From: an uncultured Lachnospiraceae bacterium
GTDB taxonomy: Bacteria > Bacillota > Clostridia > Lachnospirales > Lachnospiraceae
Assembly: GCA_937950565.1 (NCBI GenBank)
Contig: CALFCS010000090.1
Location: 1 to 20,170, forward strand
DNA length: 20,170 bases
Direction: 5' to 3'
Shown here: positions 6,559 to 14,219 of the stretch, piece by piece
Layout: the number at the start of each line of letters is the position of its first letter
Numbering within the stretch: the first letter of the stretch is position 1
The notes under the pieces: model-generated
The model's database searches: none
What the model was told of the DNA's origin: nothing
The model's input: the letters and a program-made list of their open reading frames with translations, nothing else
Program-made: the position numbers and the translations under genes

Positions 6559-9273
6559 TTACTTGTCATATTTCTCCAGAAATCTCTGGATAATGGTTGC
6601 GCACTCTGCACGGTTTGCACTTCCCTGCGGGTCAAGAAGAAGCTTTCCATCAATGGTCTTTCCTGTGATGATTTCTTCTTTTACTGCCCACTTCATTGCT
6701 TCCTGTGCGAATGGCTGTACGCTCTCTGCATCCGGGAACTTACTGTAGTCGCCGTCTTCGCTTACTGCATACTTCTTGAAGTTCTTTGCGTAACGGCACA
6801 TCATCATTGCCATCTGCTCACGGGTAATATGATCCGCAGGCCCGAATAATCCGCTGTCCGTATATCCGGTTACTACTTTCGTACTTGCTGCCCACAGGAT
6901 TGCATCCGTATACCATATGCCCTTTTCCACATCCGGGAATGTATCTTTATACTCTATTTCCGGTTCGCCTTCCATCCGGTGGAGCATTACAGCAAACTGT
7001 GCGCGGGCAATCCTTTCATCCGGTGCAAAATGTGTCTCATCTTTACCCACCATGATTTTCTCATCATATACATACTGTACATAATCTCTGTACCAGCCGT
7101 CTGCACTTACATCTTTGAAAATATTTTCAACTCTTTTATCCTCTTCAGATATAAATTTTGCCGTAATCACAACATCCTCCTTCGGCATCACAAAACAATT
7201 ATCCTCTACAGGTTCTCCATTTACTTTCAGACTTCCTTCTACCAGCTCACAGCCTTCATTCGGAGTTACTGTCAAATAAACAACTGCCCCTGCTTTTTCT
7301 CTTCGGAAATTCGGTGTTACGCTTCCTTTGGTAATCTTCCCGTCGCAGGAAATCTTATATTGCTCCAAATCTTCCAGTGCATAATCGATTCCCCAAAGCT
7401 GGTCGTCTCTTCCCTCATACGGCTTCTGAACTGCAAAACGATCTGTAGAAATTCCAAAGTCTCCCATATTTCCCCTGGTTACCGCAAGTCCACTGGTACA
7501 ACTGATAATGCTGAACCAGCCTTCTTCTACTTCCGTAAGCTTCCATAAGGTATTCTCCCCTTTTGCAGAAGTCTGGATGACATTTGCCTTTCCGTTATTC
7601 AAGTTTACATCTGCTGCCGCAAGATACCGATTGCTATTGCGGTTGCGGAGCCGATAAGCCTGCTTTTCCGGAACCGGCTCAATCTCCCAGGAGAAATTAT
7701 TATTATTTTCATATGTCCATTCAAAGACCTCTCTGCCCTCCTCAACAGAAAGCGCCGGTAGACACAGGAAATATTTTTCCTCTTCCTTGCTGTTTATGAC
7801 TCTTGCTTCCTCACTGGTTCTGACTCCCGATACTGCAATTTCTAAATCTGTATTGACTCCTGCGACTTTAAACCATGACTTCTGCAAATCGGCAGGCTGG
7901 CCATTTATCAGAATCTGTTCCAGGTTACAGCCACGTTTTTCTTCTACCATAAAATACTGGTCTGCTCCTGCCTTCACACTTCCTGTACCAGGCCATATAT
8001 TCACAATATTCTGCTCGTCAACAAAAATCTCATATTCTGTTGCTTTTGTATCCGGAATCGTCACCGTATTCAAATCCAGCTTGCCCCATTTAATAGAATT
8101 CGCCTTACCGGAATCCGGGAATTCGCAGCTTAATGTAAACAACGCTCCCTCTTCCGTTCCATCATCAATCGGAATTAACTGGCGGTTATAACCTGCCGGA
8201 ACTCCCGTCGGATACTTGATAAATTCTCCTGATAAATCTTTCTGTGTATTGATGAATACTTCGGCGTTATCAGATGCTGTCATTGCAATATAACCAGAAG
8301 GCAATGTAGCAACGTAAGGACTGCCTCCATAACCATAAGTAAATCCTATATCCTCTGCCTCCCAGTGAATCGGATCATTTGGATATTTGGAAATCTTGTA
8401 ATTGCAGGGCAGTCCGGCTCCCCAATAATTTAACCCCACACCTTCAAATACCATCACATAATAACCATTTTCCATCTGCGTGACAATCGGCATTCCGGGG
8501 CGCATAGCGCTGTCCGTCTGTGCTACTACATCAATGACCTCACTCCAGTTTTCTCCATCCATCGTATACTGCAGTACCAGTTTCTGTCCGTACTCTGGAT
8601 CTCTTTCATCAGAATAATAGCAGATGAGCGCTTTTGTCTCCGGATCATAAAGGATAAATGGTTCCCACACCGGCCCCGGCTCTGCATCCATATAATTTGC
8701 GCCGCCGTCATCCACCAATGTACTGACAAACTCCCACGTTCTTCCCAAATCCTCACTGTAATACATGTCCAGATGCGTCTGGGAAAGATCTCTTGGGCAG
8801 ACATCACCAAAGCAGACAATCCCGCCCTTTTTCATATTTCCTACATCTTCCGGCAATTCGAAGATATGCGGGCAGTTCTCAATTTCCCAGCCGCCTTCCC
8901 AGTCACGTCTCTGCGTTTCAACAACTCTTCCTACTTCTGTCCAGGTCTCGCCATAATCTTCGCTCTCATAAATCGGAAAACATTTCCCCTGTCGCTCTGG
9001 GAATTCTTCCATCACACTTGTTTCCCATGTCGCGTACATCTTTCCATTATCCCGTTCATCATCCTGATACTGCAGTTGAATGGCCCTTGGTGAGAGAACA
9101 CTGTTCCGGCTGGATGGTCTGTCCGGGTCATAGGCAAATCCCGGAGCCGTATAAATCACTCCGTTTGTTGTAACATTTTCATTTGCCGCTCCCACTGGCA
9201 TGCTGATTCCTGATACAGAAACCATCAATGCAAAAATTCCTGACAGACATCTCTTGATTCTTTTGCTTTTCAT
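6559..9273 (-). CDS. SLH-anchored GH93-type exo-alpha-1,5-L-arabinanase with ricin-like lectin domain
   Basis: Predicted to release arabinose oligomers from linear alpha-1,5-arabinan at the cell surface; 904 aa. Signal peptide 1-30. Residues 35-405 form a sialidase-like beta-propeller with Asp-boxes SEDYGETW (104-111) and SEDLGRTW (173-180). The stretches GPVWEPF (200-206) and ICYYSDERDPEYGQKLV (217-233) match what I remember of fungal GH93 enzymes. E204 and E277 are spaced like the two catalytic glutamates of that family. Then follow a divergent beta-repeat (413-482), a ricin-type beta-trefoil-like lectin (about 490-630, with YRLRNRNSNRYLAA), a second InlB/Flg_new-like repeat (637-707) and three SLH repeats (715-903). 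Last gene of the sensory operon, 32 bases after the kinase; GGAG lies ten bases before the start. A true sialidase is unlikely because the Arg-containing FRIP motif is missing. Family assignment is from memory, without a search. Confidence 0.85.
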   Translation of the reverse strand: MKSKRIKRCLSGIFALMVSVSGISMPVGAANENVTTNGVIYTAPGFAYDPDRPSSRNSVLSPRAIQLQYQDDERDNGKMYATWETSVMEEFPERQGKCFPIYESEDYGETWTEVGRVVETQRRDWEGGWEIENCPHIFELPEDVGNMKKGGIVCFGDVCPRDLSQTHLDMYYSEDLGRTWEFVSTLVDDGGANYMDAEPGPVWEPFILYDPETKALICYYSDERDPEYGQKLVLQYTMDGENWSEVIDVVAQTDSAMRPGMPIVTQMENGYYVMVFEGVGLNYWGAGLPCNYKISKYPNDPIHWEAEDIGFTYGYGGSPYVATLPSGYIAMTASDNAEVFINTQKDLSGEFIKYPTGVPAGYNRQLIPIDDGTEEGALFTLSCEFPDSGKANSIKWGKLDLNTVTIPDTKATEYEIFVDEQNIVNIWPGTGSVKAGADQYFMVEEKRGCNLEQILINGQPADLQKSWFKVAGVNTDLEIAVSGVRTSEEARVINSKEEEKYFLCLPALSVEEGREVFEWTYENNNNFSWEIEPVPEKQAYRLRNRNSNRYLAAADVNLNNGKANVIQTSAKGENTLWKLTEVEEGWFSIISCTSGLAVTRGNMGDFGISTDRFAVQKPYEGRDDQLWGIDYALEDLEQYKISCDGKITKGSVTPNFRREKAGAVVYLTVTPNEGCELVEGSLKVNGEPVEDNCFVMPKEDVVITAKFISEEDKRVENIFKDVSADGWYRDYVQYVYDEKIMVGKDETHFAPDERIARAQFAVMLHRMEGEPEIEYKDTFPDVEKGIWYTDAILWAASTKVVTGYTDSGLFGPADHITREQMAMMMCRYAKNFKKYAVSEDGDYSKFPDAESVQPFAQEAMKWAVKEEIITGKTIDGKLLLDPQGSANRAECATIIQRFLEKYDK

Positions 9274-9305
9274 TTGTGTCTTTCTCCTTTATCATAATAA
9301 TTTTA

Positions 9306-11066
9306 TTATATTTCTACTGTTACCGGTATATAGAAAGATACCCTTGTCCCTTTTCCCGGTTCGCTATTAATCTGGAACTCGCTGGCTTCTCCATACAACA
9401 GCAGCAATCTGCGATATACATTTTTCAGCCCGATTCCTTTCCCTGCTGATGCACCTTCCTCTTCATTACATTGCTTTTTTAAAAACTCCAGTTTTTCTTT
9501 CTCAATTCCCTGCCCGTCATCACTCACAGAAAAATACAGTTTTTCTTCCCTGCGCAAGATAGTAATGTCCAGGCAGCCCTTTTCAATCCGCTGTTCCAGT
9601 CCATGTACAATACTGTTCTCCACAAGCGGCTGTAACAGAAATCCCGGCATATAATACCTGGATATATCTTCGTCCACATGCCACCACACCTTTATTTTAT
9701 CCCCAAACCTGCATTCCTGAATAAACAGATAATTATGCACCGTCTCTATCTCTTCTGCAACAGTAATCATATCCGCACGGTTAATACTCATACGAAGCAT
9801 TCTGGCAAGCGCAACGGAAATCTCCGATATCTTTTCATTTCCCGCCGTATAGCCAAGCCAGCTGATAGTATCCAGACTGTTGTAAAGAAAATGTGGATTA
9901 ATCTGCATTTTCAAAAAACTTATCTCCGCTTCTTTGTTCGCAAGCTCAAGTTCATAAACCTGCTCCATCAGGTTTTGAATATTATCTGCCATCTGATTAT
10001 AAGTTTCTCCAATCTGTCCTATCTCATCTCTTGTCTGCACCTCAACGCGGGAATCCAGCCTTCCCAAGCCAAATTCTGACATACTTTCCAGCAATTTTCC
10101 CACCGGGGCCAGAAGACGCTTTATGGCTTCCCGAATCAAGAAAAATGACACTGCAAGGACGGTACAAAACAAAAATATCATTTGGAAAAAACTTGCCCAG
10201 ACACTGTTCCAGAACTGTCTGGTACTGACTGTTGTAATCATAGTCCATTGGTTTTCTTCAATCGTTTTTGTATAATAATAACTTCTCTCCTCCGACACCG
10301 GATCCCGGATAATCGGAACGCTCCCATCTGACAACTGCGCAAGCTTGTATGGAAACTGCTTTCCCGGCATACTGTTCTCACTCGAAGCCATCACACAGTT
10401 GTTACTGTCTACAAGATATATTTTCCCGGAATAATCATCGGAGGCAGTTGACATCTGACTTCCGAAATATTCATTCTGACAGACAATAATCATATATCCC
10501 AGTGGCTGCATATCCTCTGTATCCAGAATGGCTCGGCCCAAACAAACATAATGCTCTTTTCCATTCACACTCCACAGGGAAGCTCCGTTTTTTGCATAGA
10601 TATCCTCCTTCTTCATAAAATCTTCTACATTCTCCGAATTGATGGTTCCTACCAGAATCTCCTCTCCCTCTTTGGGATAAATATGCAAAGAGACAATCCC
10701 GTTGATATTAAACACGGCCCTTCTAACCTGCCGGGAAATGGCAGTTTCATATACCGAAATACTTCTCATCCCATTCCCGCTGTGATAAGATTCATTTTTT
10801 TCATTGATAATTCTGAGATTGTCCTGCACCGTATGGTCAAGCAGAACAGAAACCGAGAGCTGCTCTATCTGCTCTGCCATATTCAATACATTTTCGGCTG
10901 ACATGGAGGTAACGTCCGCCATATGGGAATCTGCCTGCTGTCTGTACACTTTACCGAACCTGAGAAAAAAAGAAGAGAACAAAATAATACAGACAATCAA
11001 AAGCAGTATCATAAACAGAAAAATCAGTTTTTGTTTAATGCTTGCAGAACCTTTTTTTATCTTCAT
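9306..11066 (-). CDS. YesM-type sensor histidine kinase
   Basis: Membrane kinase of a LytS/YesM-class two-component system, 586 aa from the chosen ATG. Transmembrane segment about 12-35, an extracellular Cache-like sensor region (about 38-283), a second transmembrane segment (about 288-311) and HAMP (about 312-364). The His_kinase motif QINPHFLYNSLDTI carries the phospho-acceptor H392. The ATPase domain shows the N-box LVENSIVHG (N484), DDGQG (517-520 region) and GKGIGLKN (542-549). A GTG at 11069 overlaps the regulator stop as TAGTG. I prefer the next codon ATG (11066), which is five bases from GAGGGG; GTG would be only two. It partners the regulator directly upstream, and the overlap implies translational coupling. 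The ligand is probably a pectin or arabinan sugar, perhaps presented by the lipoprotein; this is inferred. Confidence 0.93.
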   Translation of the reverse strand: MKIKKGSASIKQKLIFLFMILLLIVCIILFSSFFLRFGKVYRQQADSHMADVTSMSAENVLNMAEQIEQLSVSVLLDHTVQDNLRIINEKNESYHSGNGMRSISVYETAISRQVRRAVFNINGIVSLHIYPKEGEEILVGTINSENVEDFMKKEDIYAKNGASLWSVNGKEHYVCLGRAILDTEDMQPLGYMIIVCQNEYFGSQMSTASDDYSGKIYLVDSNNCVMASSENSMPGKQFPYKLAQLSDGSVPIIRDPVSEERSYYYTKTIEENQWTMITTVSTRQFWNSVWASFFQMIFLFCTVLAVSFFLIREAIKRLLAPVGKLLESMSEFGLGRLDSRVEVQTRDEIGQIGETYNQMADNIQNLMEQVYELELANKEAEISFLKMQINPHFLYNSLDTISWLGYTAGNEKISEISVALARMLRMSINRADMITVAEEIETVHNYLFIQECRFGDKIKVWWHVDEDISRYYMPGFLLQPLVENSIVHGLEQRIEKGCLDITILRREEKLYFSVSDDGQGIEKEKLEFLKKQCNEEEGASAGKGIGLKNVYRRLLLLYGEASEFQINSEPGKGTRVSFYIPVTVEI

Positions 11067-11068
11067 CA

Positions 11069-11908
11069 CTACCCCTCTGCCTGTCTTTTTGCTGTGTTCT
11101 CCAGCATATGAGAAAGCCCGGTATGTGCAAGGGAATCTTCTGTCTTGCGGTATTCAGACGGGCTTAAGCCAAATGCCTTCCGAAATATCTGTGAAAAATA
11201 TCTCTGGTCACGAAATCCGGATTTCTCGCATGCCAGGCCAATACTCTCCCCTTCCTGTAATAGCTTTGCCGCATTCATAAGTCGGATTGCGTTCAGAATA
11301 TCTATAAAAGAATACCCGGTTTCCTGTTTTATCTTCTTCGATATATAACTTTGTGCAAAATGATCCCGCTCCGCCATATTTTTCAAGGAAATCGGCTGTG
11401 AAAATCCCTCTGCCATATCTGTCAGCATATTCCGGACACTGCCAGACACTTTCGGAAACAGCCTTTTTACTTGTAATACATAATCAAAAGCTTCTTCTTT
11501 CTTTTCCTCTTCCTCACGCATCTGTCTCTGGCATCGTTTTGTTTCAAGCCGGACCTTCACTTTTTCAATGGTATCCAGAAGCTCGCGCGGATTCACCGGC
11601 TTTAACAGATATTCACAGCATCCGCTGCGGATTGCCCTCCTTGCATATTCAAACTCAGAAAAACCCGTCAGAAGCACGACTATTGTGTCCATTTCCTGTT
11701 CCTGAATCATCTCTGCAAGCTCCAGTCCTGACATTCCCGGCATACGAATATCAAAAATACCAATATCAATATTTTCCCCGAGGAGAACTTTTCTTGCTTC
11801 TTCCCCGTTCCCGGCAGCAAAAACTTCTTCTATTCCAATTGAATTCCAATCGAGGCTCAGAAGCCCTTTCCGGATAATACTCTCATCATCTGCAATTAAC
11901 ATCTTCAT
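11069..11908 (-). CDS. YesN-type response regulator (REC + AraC DNA-binding domain), short form
   Basis: Transcription regulator of 279 aa that should be phosphorylated by the adjacent kinase. The receiver domain (1-118) has the acidic pair D7/D8, phospho-acceptor D53 in IFDIRMPG, T81 and K103 in LLKPV. A charged helical linker (119-145, rich in E and K) joins it to an AraC-family helix-turn-helix pair (about 165-256), with SYISKKIKQETGYSF and the second-helix signature SGFRDQRYFSQIFRKAFG. Many YesN proteins are about 500 aa with an extra middle domain, which is missing here. AGGAGGA lies within the 3' end of the solute-binding gene, only three bases separate the two ORFs, and the stop overlaps the kinase region. 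Likely targets are the promoters in front of the binding-protein gene and the leftmost SLH genes (inference). Confidence 0.93.
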   Translation of the reverse strand: MKMLIADDESIIRKGLLSLDWNSIGIEEVFAAGNGEEARKVLLGENIDIGIFDIRMPGMSGLELAEMIQEQEMDTIVVLLTGFSEFEYARRAIRSGCCEYLLKPVNPRELLDTIEKVKVRLETKRCQRQMREEEEKKEEAFDYVLQVKRLFPKVSGSVRNMLTDMAEGFSQPISLKNMAERDHFAQSYISKKIKQETGYSFIDILNAIRLMNAAKLLQEGESIGLACEKSGFRDQRYFSQIFRKAFGLSPSEYRKTEDSLAHTGLSHMLENTAKRQAEG

Positions 11909-11911
11909 GCC

Positions 11912-13228
11912 CTATTCCTCCTGCTGATTTCTTTCTCCGGCTGCTTCCTGCAGCGTATCAAACAGTGTCTGGACTTCTGCACCTTCAGCAGCTAGAATAC
12001 ATTGATTATTAAACCGGTTGCCCAGTTTCGTATTCACACGGTCAAGCCATGGGGTCAATGCCTCTTGTTTTTCAAAAAGTGCAAGCACCTCTTTCCCCAG
12101 GTCGGACAACCTTTCTTCATCTGCTTCTATAGAAGTAGCGGGCATCCGTCCATATTCATACAATAACTTTTCAGCGCTTTCTTTACTTGTCAGAAACTTG
12201 AGAAATTCCACTGCCGCTTCTACATTTTTACAGTTCGTTGTAATTGCATAAGAGTTATCAAGAGAGCCTACTGAAATATTACGGTTTTCAGCTTTTACCG
12301 GCGGCATCATAAAGCATCCAATATGCCCGCCCTCCGAACATACCTCCGGGTCAGAAAAGTCAGGAATCTCCCATGTGCCTGTAAAAAACATTGCCGTTCC
12401 GCCTGTCTGGAAAAGGATTTTCGCGTCCATCCCGTCAGCTTCTGTAAAATTTTCCTCGTAATATCCTTTCTTTATCTCTTCCTGAAAGAGCCTCGCTGCT
12501 TCCACCATATCTGTATCATTCCAGCTGCGCGTTCCGTTCTTAAGTCCACGGAACAATTCATATCCTGCAATTCCATTGCTCAGCTGCTGTACATACTGTG
12601 ATACAAGCCATGCATCCTGTGAAGTAGCCGCAAGCGCTGCAGGTGTGACGCCATTTTCAAGCAGCGTATCACAAATTTGACAATACTCTTCATAGGTGTC
12701 CGGAATCTGAAGATGATACTTTTCAAAAATCTTCTTGTTATAATACATCACAGCCATAGATTGGGCAGTCGGAATCCCATAGACTTCCCCATCATAAGTC
12801 AGCTGCTCTAAGGTTCCCTTATAAAAACTTTCCATCCACTGTGGGTCATCATCCAGATATTTCTGGAGACTGACGATTTTCCCACCATTCACATAATTCT
12901 CCAGATACCCGAGTTCGAAAGTATAGATAATGTCCGGCTGGGCATCCCTCGCCATCATGCTGGCAAGCTTTTCTTTATAATCGTTTGTACTTACAAAATC
13001 TGGTTTGATGATAACCCCATATTCATTTTCAGCATTAAATTCATCGATAATCTCCTGCGTACCCTCAATATAGGAATTTGCCTGAACCCCATTTAACATA
13101 ATCGTTAGTACTTCTTTTTCCTTCGGCTGGACATCTGTGTCTTGATTCCCTGCGTCCTTTTCTGTACATCCCACGAACAATACCGCAGATAAAACCACAG
13201 CCAGAAGGAAGCCTGTTCCCTTTTTCAT
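11912..13228 (-). CDS. Extracellular solute-binding lipoprotein (ABC sugar-binding family 1 type)
   Basis: Lipid-anchored sugar-binding protein, 438 aa. Residues 1-20 form a signal peptide ending in the lipobox FVGC, with C21 as the lipidation site. The mature protein has the family pattern: LTIMLNG strand, then IIDEFNAEN, PDIIYTFELGYLENYV, the GIPTAQSMAVMYYNKKIFEKY hinge region and GGTAMFFTGTWEIPDF near residue 275. It is the first gene of the unit with the regulator (three-base gap), kinase and GH93 enzyme. No permease gene lies between degV and the left edge, so it either works with a permease encoded elsewhere or beyond position 1, or serves as a ligand-presenting partner of the kinase. 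GGAG is 14 bases from the ATG, unusually far; an in-frame stop (TGA) just upstream rules out a longer form. The lipobox and signal peptide support this start. Confidence 0.92.
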   Translation of the reverse strand: MKKGTGFLLAVVLSAVLFVGCTEKDAGNQDTDVQPKEKEVLTIMLNGVQANSYIEGTQEIIDEFNAENEYGVIIKPDFVSTNDYKEKLASMMARDAQPDIIYTFELGYLENYVNGGKIVSLQKYLDDDPQWMESFYKGTLEQLTYDGEVYGIPTAQSMAVMYYNKKIFEKYHLQIPDTYEEYCQICDTLLENGVTPAALAATSQDAWLVSQYVQQLSNGIAGYELFRGLKNGTRSWNDTDMVEAARLFQEEIKKGYYEENFTEADGMDAKILFQTGGTAMFFTGTWEIPDFSDPEVCSEGGHIGCFMMPPVKAENRNISVGSLDNSYAITTNCKNVEAAVEFLKFLTSKESAEKLLYEYGRMPATSIEADEERLSDLGKEVLALFEKQEALTPWLDRVNTKLGNRFNNQCILAAEGAEVQTLFDTLQEAAGERNQQEE

Positions 13229-13242
13229 CTGATATTTTCATT

Positions 13243-13246
13243 CTCC
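13243..13246 (-). promoter_or_regulatory. Poorly spaced ribosome binding site of the solute-binding gene
   Basis: GGAG within AAAGGAG is 14 bases from the ATG at 13228 and one base from an out-of-frame ATG at 13241. Neither distance is ideal. No promoter with good -35 and -10 boxes stood out in the 13229-13347 gap. The TTGAGA-N17-GATAAA pair there would place the transcript start inside or after this site, so I did not accept it. Confidence 0.45.
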
Positions 13247-13296
13247 TTTTATCTCTGTGGCAGATATCTGTCTCAATATCCCGCCTGATTTGGAAA

Positions 13297-13323
13297 TGGC
13301 ACTGCGGTACTACCGCAATGCCA
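13297..13323 (-). terminator. Strong hairpin between degV and the solute-binding gene (weak T-tail)
   Basis: A 12-bp stem (TGGCATTGCGGT / ACCGCAGTGCCA with one G-T wobble, three-base loop) lies 24 bases after the degV stop. On the minus strand it is followed by only TTT, so as a terminator it would be leaky. It marks the border between the housekeeping unit and the sugar-use unit and may act as a partial terminator, mRNA-end stabiliser or leader structure. Confidence 0.5.
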
Positions 13324-13333
13324 CAAAAATTTC

Positions 13334-13354
13334 ATACTACAATATTTCTAGTAT
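13334..13354. repeat. Inverted repeat ATACTA-N9-TAGTAT overlapping the degV stop codon
   Basis: Two perfect 6-base arms are spaced by nine bases, a layout like a dimeric regulator site. It lies upstream of the hairpin and of the solute-binding gene. A second short palindrome, CAGATATCTG, is at 13261-13270. No known regulator consensus was recognised, and chance occurrence is likely enough to keep confidence low. Confidence 0.25.
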
Positions 13355-14205
13355 TCCATCTGTTTGATACATGCAACTGCCATAGCCCCCGGTCCGATGT
13401 GACAGCTTACGCTCAATGATAATCTGTCCATGTATACGTCATTTCCCGGAAACTGCGCTTCCAATTCTGCCTTCCATTCTTTTGCTTCCTCATCAGAACA
13501 AGTATACGCAGCCTGAATCGTTGTCTTCTTTCCTGCAAATCTCTCCGCAAGATTTTTTTTAACGGCATTGATCATCGTCTTCTTCGCCGCTTTCCAGCCT
13601 CTCACCTTTGCAAACGCATCTAATTTTTCTCCCTGTATCTGAAGAACCGGTTTGATATTCAGAACTGTTCCAAGCGCCGCGCCTGCTGCGGTGACACGTC
13701 CTCCCTTTTTCAAATACTTTAAAGTATCCACGGTAATATAAATACTTGCTTCGAGTTTCTCGCGCATTAGAATTTCCTCGATTTCCTGCGCACTTTTTCC
13801 ATCCTCTGCCATTTTTATTGCATCCAGAACAGATTGACGCTGTGTGATTGAAATTCTCTGGTTATCAATTACATGCACTTTTCCTTCATAATCTTTTGCC
13901 AGCATCATAGCAGTTTCACAGGAGCTGCTAAGTCCGCTTGACATTGGAATATAGATAATCTCATCATATTCCTCTAACAATTCATCCCATAATTCCGTAA
14001 CACTTGCCGGCGAGGGCTGAGAAGTGGAAATATCTGCATCCTCCGCAAGCTTCTGATAAAATTCATCCTGTGTCAGTGTAATATCTTCATAATATAACTC
14101 TTCATTAATATAAAATGGCATCGGCAGCACACGGATTCCCAGTTCTTCTGCCTGCCTCTGCGTGATTCCGCTGTTACTATCTGTTACAATTGCTATCTTT
14201 CCCAT
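13348..14205 (-). CDS. DegV family fatty-acid-binding protein
   Basis: DegV/FakB-type protein, 285 aa, a normal length for the family. FakB proteins hold a fatty acid and present it to the FakA kinase, which feeds host or environmental fatty acids into phospholipid synthesis. The N-terminal strand IAIVTDSNSGI, the TSQPSP motif (61-66), the SSGLSSS loop (about 89-95) and the KKGGRV segment (166-171) that shapes the lipid pocket are all visible. AGAGGG lies eight bases before the ATG. It follows the PFL-family gene by 14 bases and ends the housekeeping run. No fakA gene is nearby, which is common. The specific lipid cannot be read from the sequence. Confidence 0.93.
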   Translation of the reverse strand: MGKIAIVTDSNSGITQRQAEELGIRVLPMPFYINEELYYEDITLTQDEFYQKLAEDADISTSQPSPASVTELWDELLEEYDEIIYIPMSSGLSSSCETAMMLAKDYEGKVHVIDNQRISITQRQSVLDAIKMAEDGKSAQEIEEILMREKLEASIYITVDTLKYLKKGGRVTAAGAALGTVLNIKPVLQIQGEKLDAFAKVRGWKAAKKTMINAVKKNLAERFAGKKTTIQAAYTCSDEEAKEWKAELEAQFPGNDVYMDRLSLSVSCHIGPGAMAVACIKQMEY

Positions 14206-14219
14206 TCCGTCTGCCCTCT

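Noticed and set aside
6559..9273. Sialidase (GH33) identity for the Asp-box propeller
   Set aside because: Asp-boxes occur in several propeller families. No FRIP-like arginine motif was found, while the WEPF and YYSDERD signatures fit GH93 better.
13065..13241. 58-codon ORF from the ATG at 13241, out of frame with the solute-binding gene
   Set aside because: Its ribosome site would be only one base away, and the product has no recognisable features; the overlapping frame has a perfect signal peptide and lipobox.
13235..13264. TTGAGA-N17-GATAAA as promoter of the solute-binding gene
   Set aside because: The transcript would start at or after the Shine-Dalgarno sequence, leaving little or no leader for ribosome binding.
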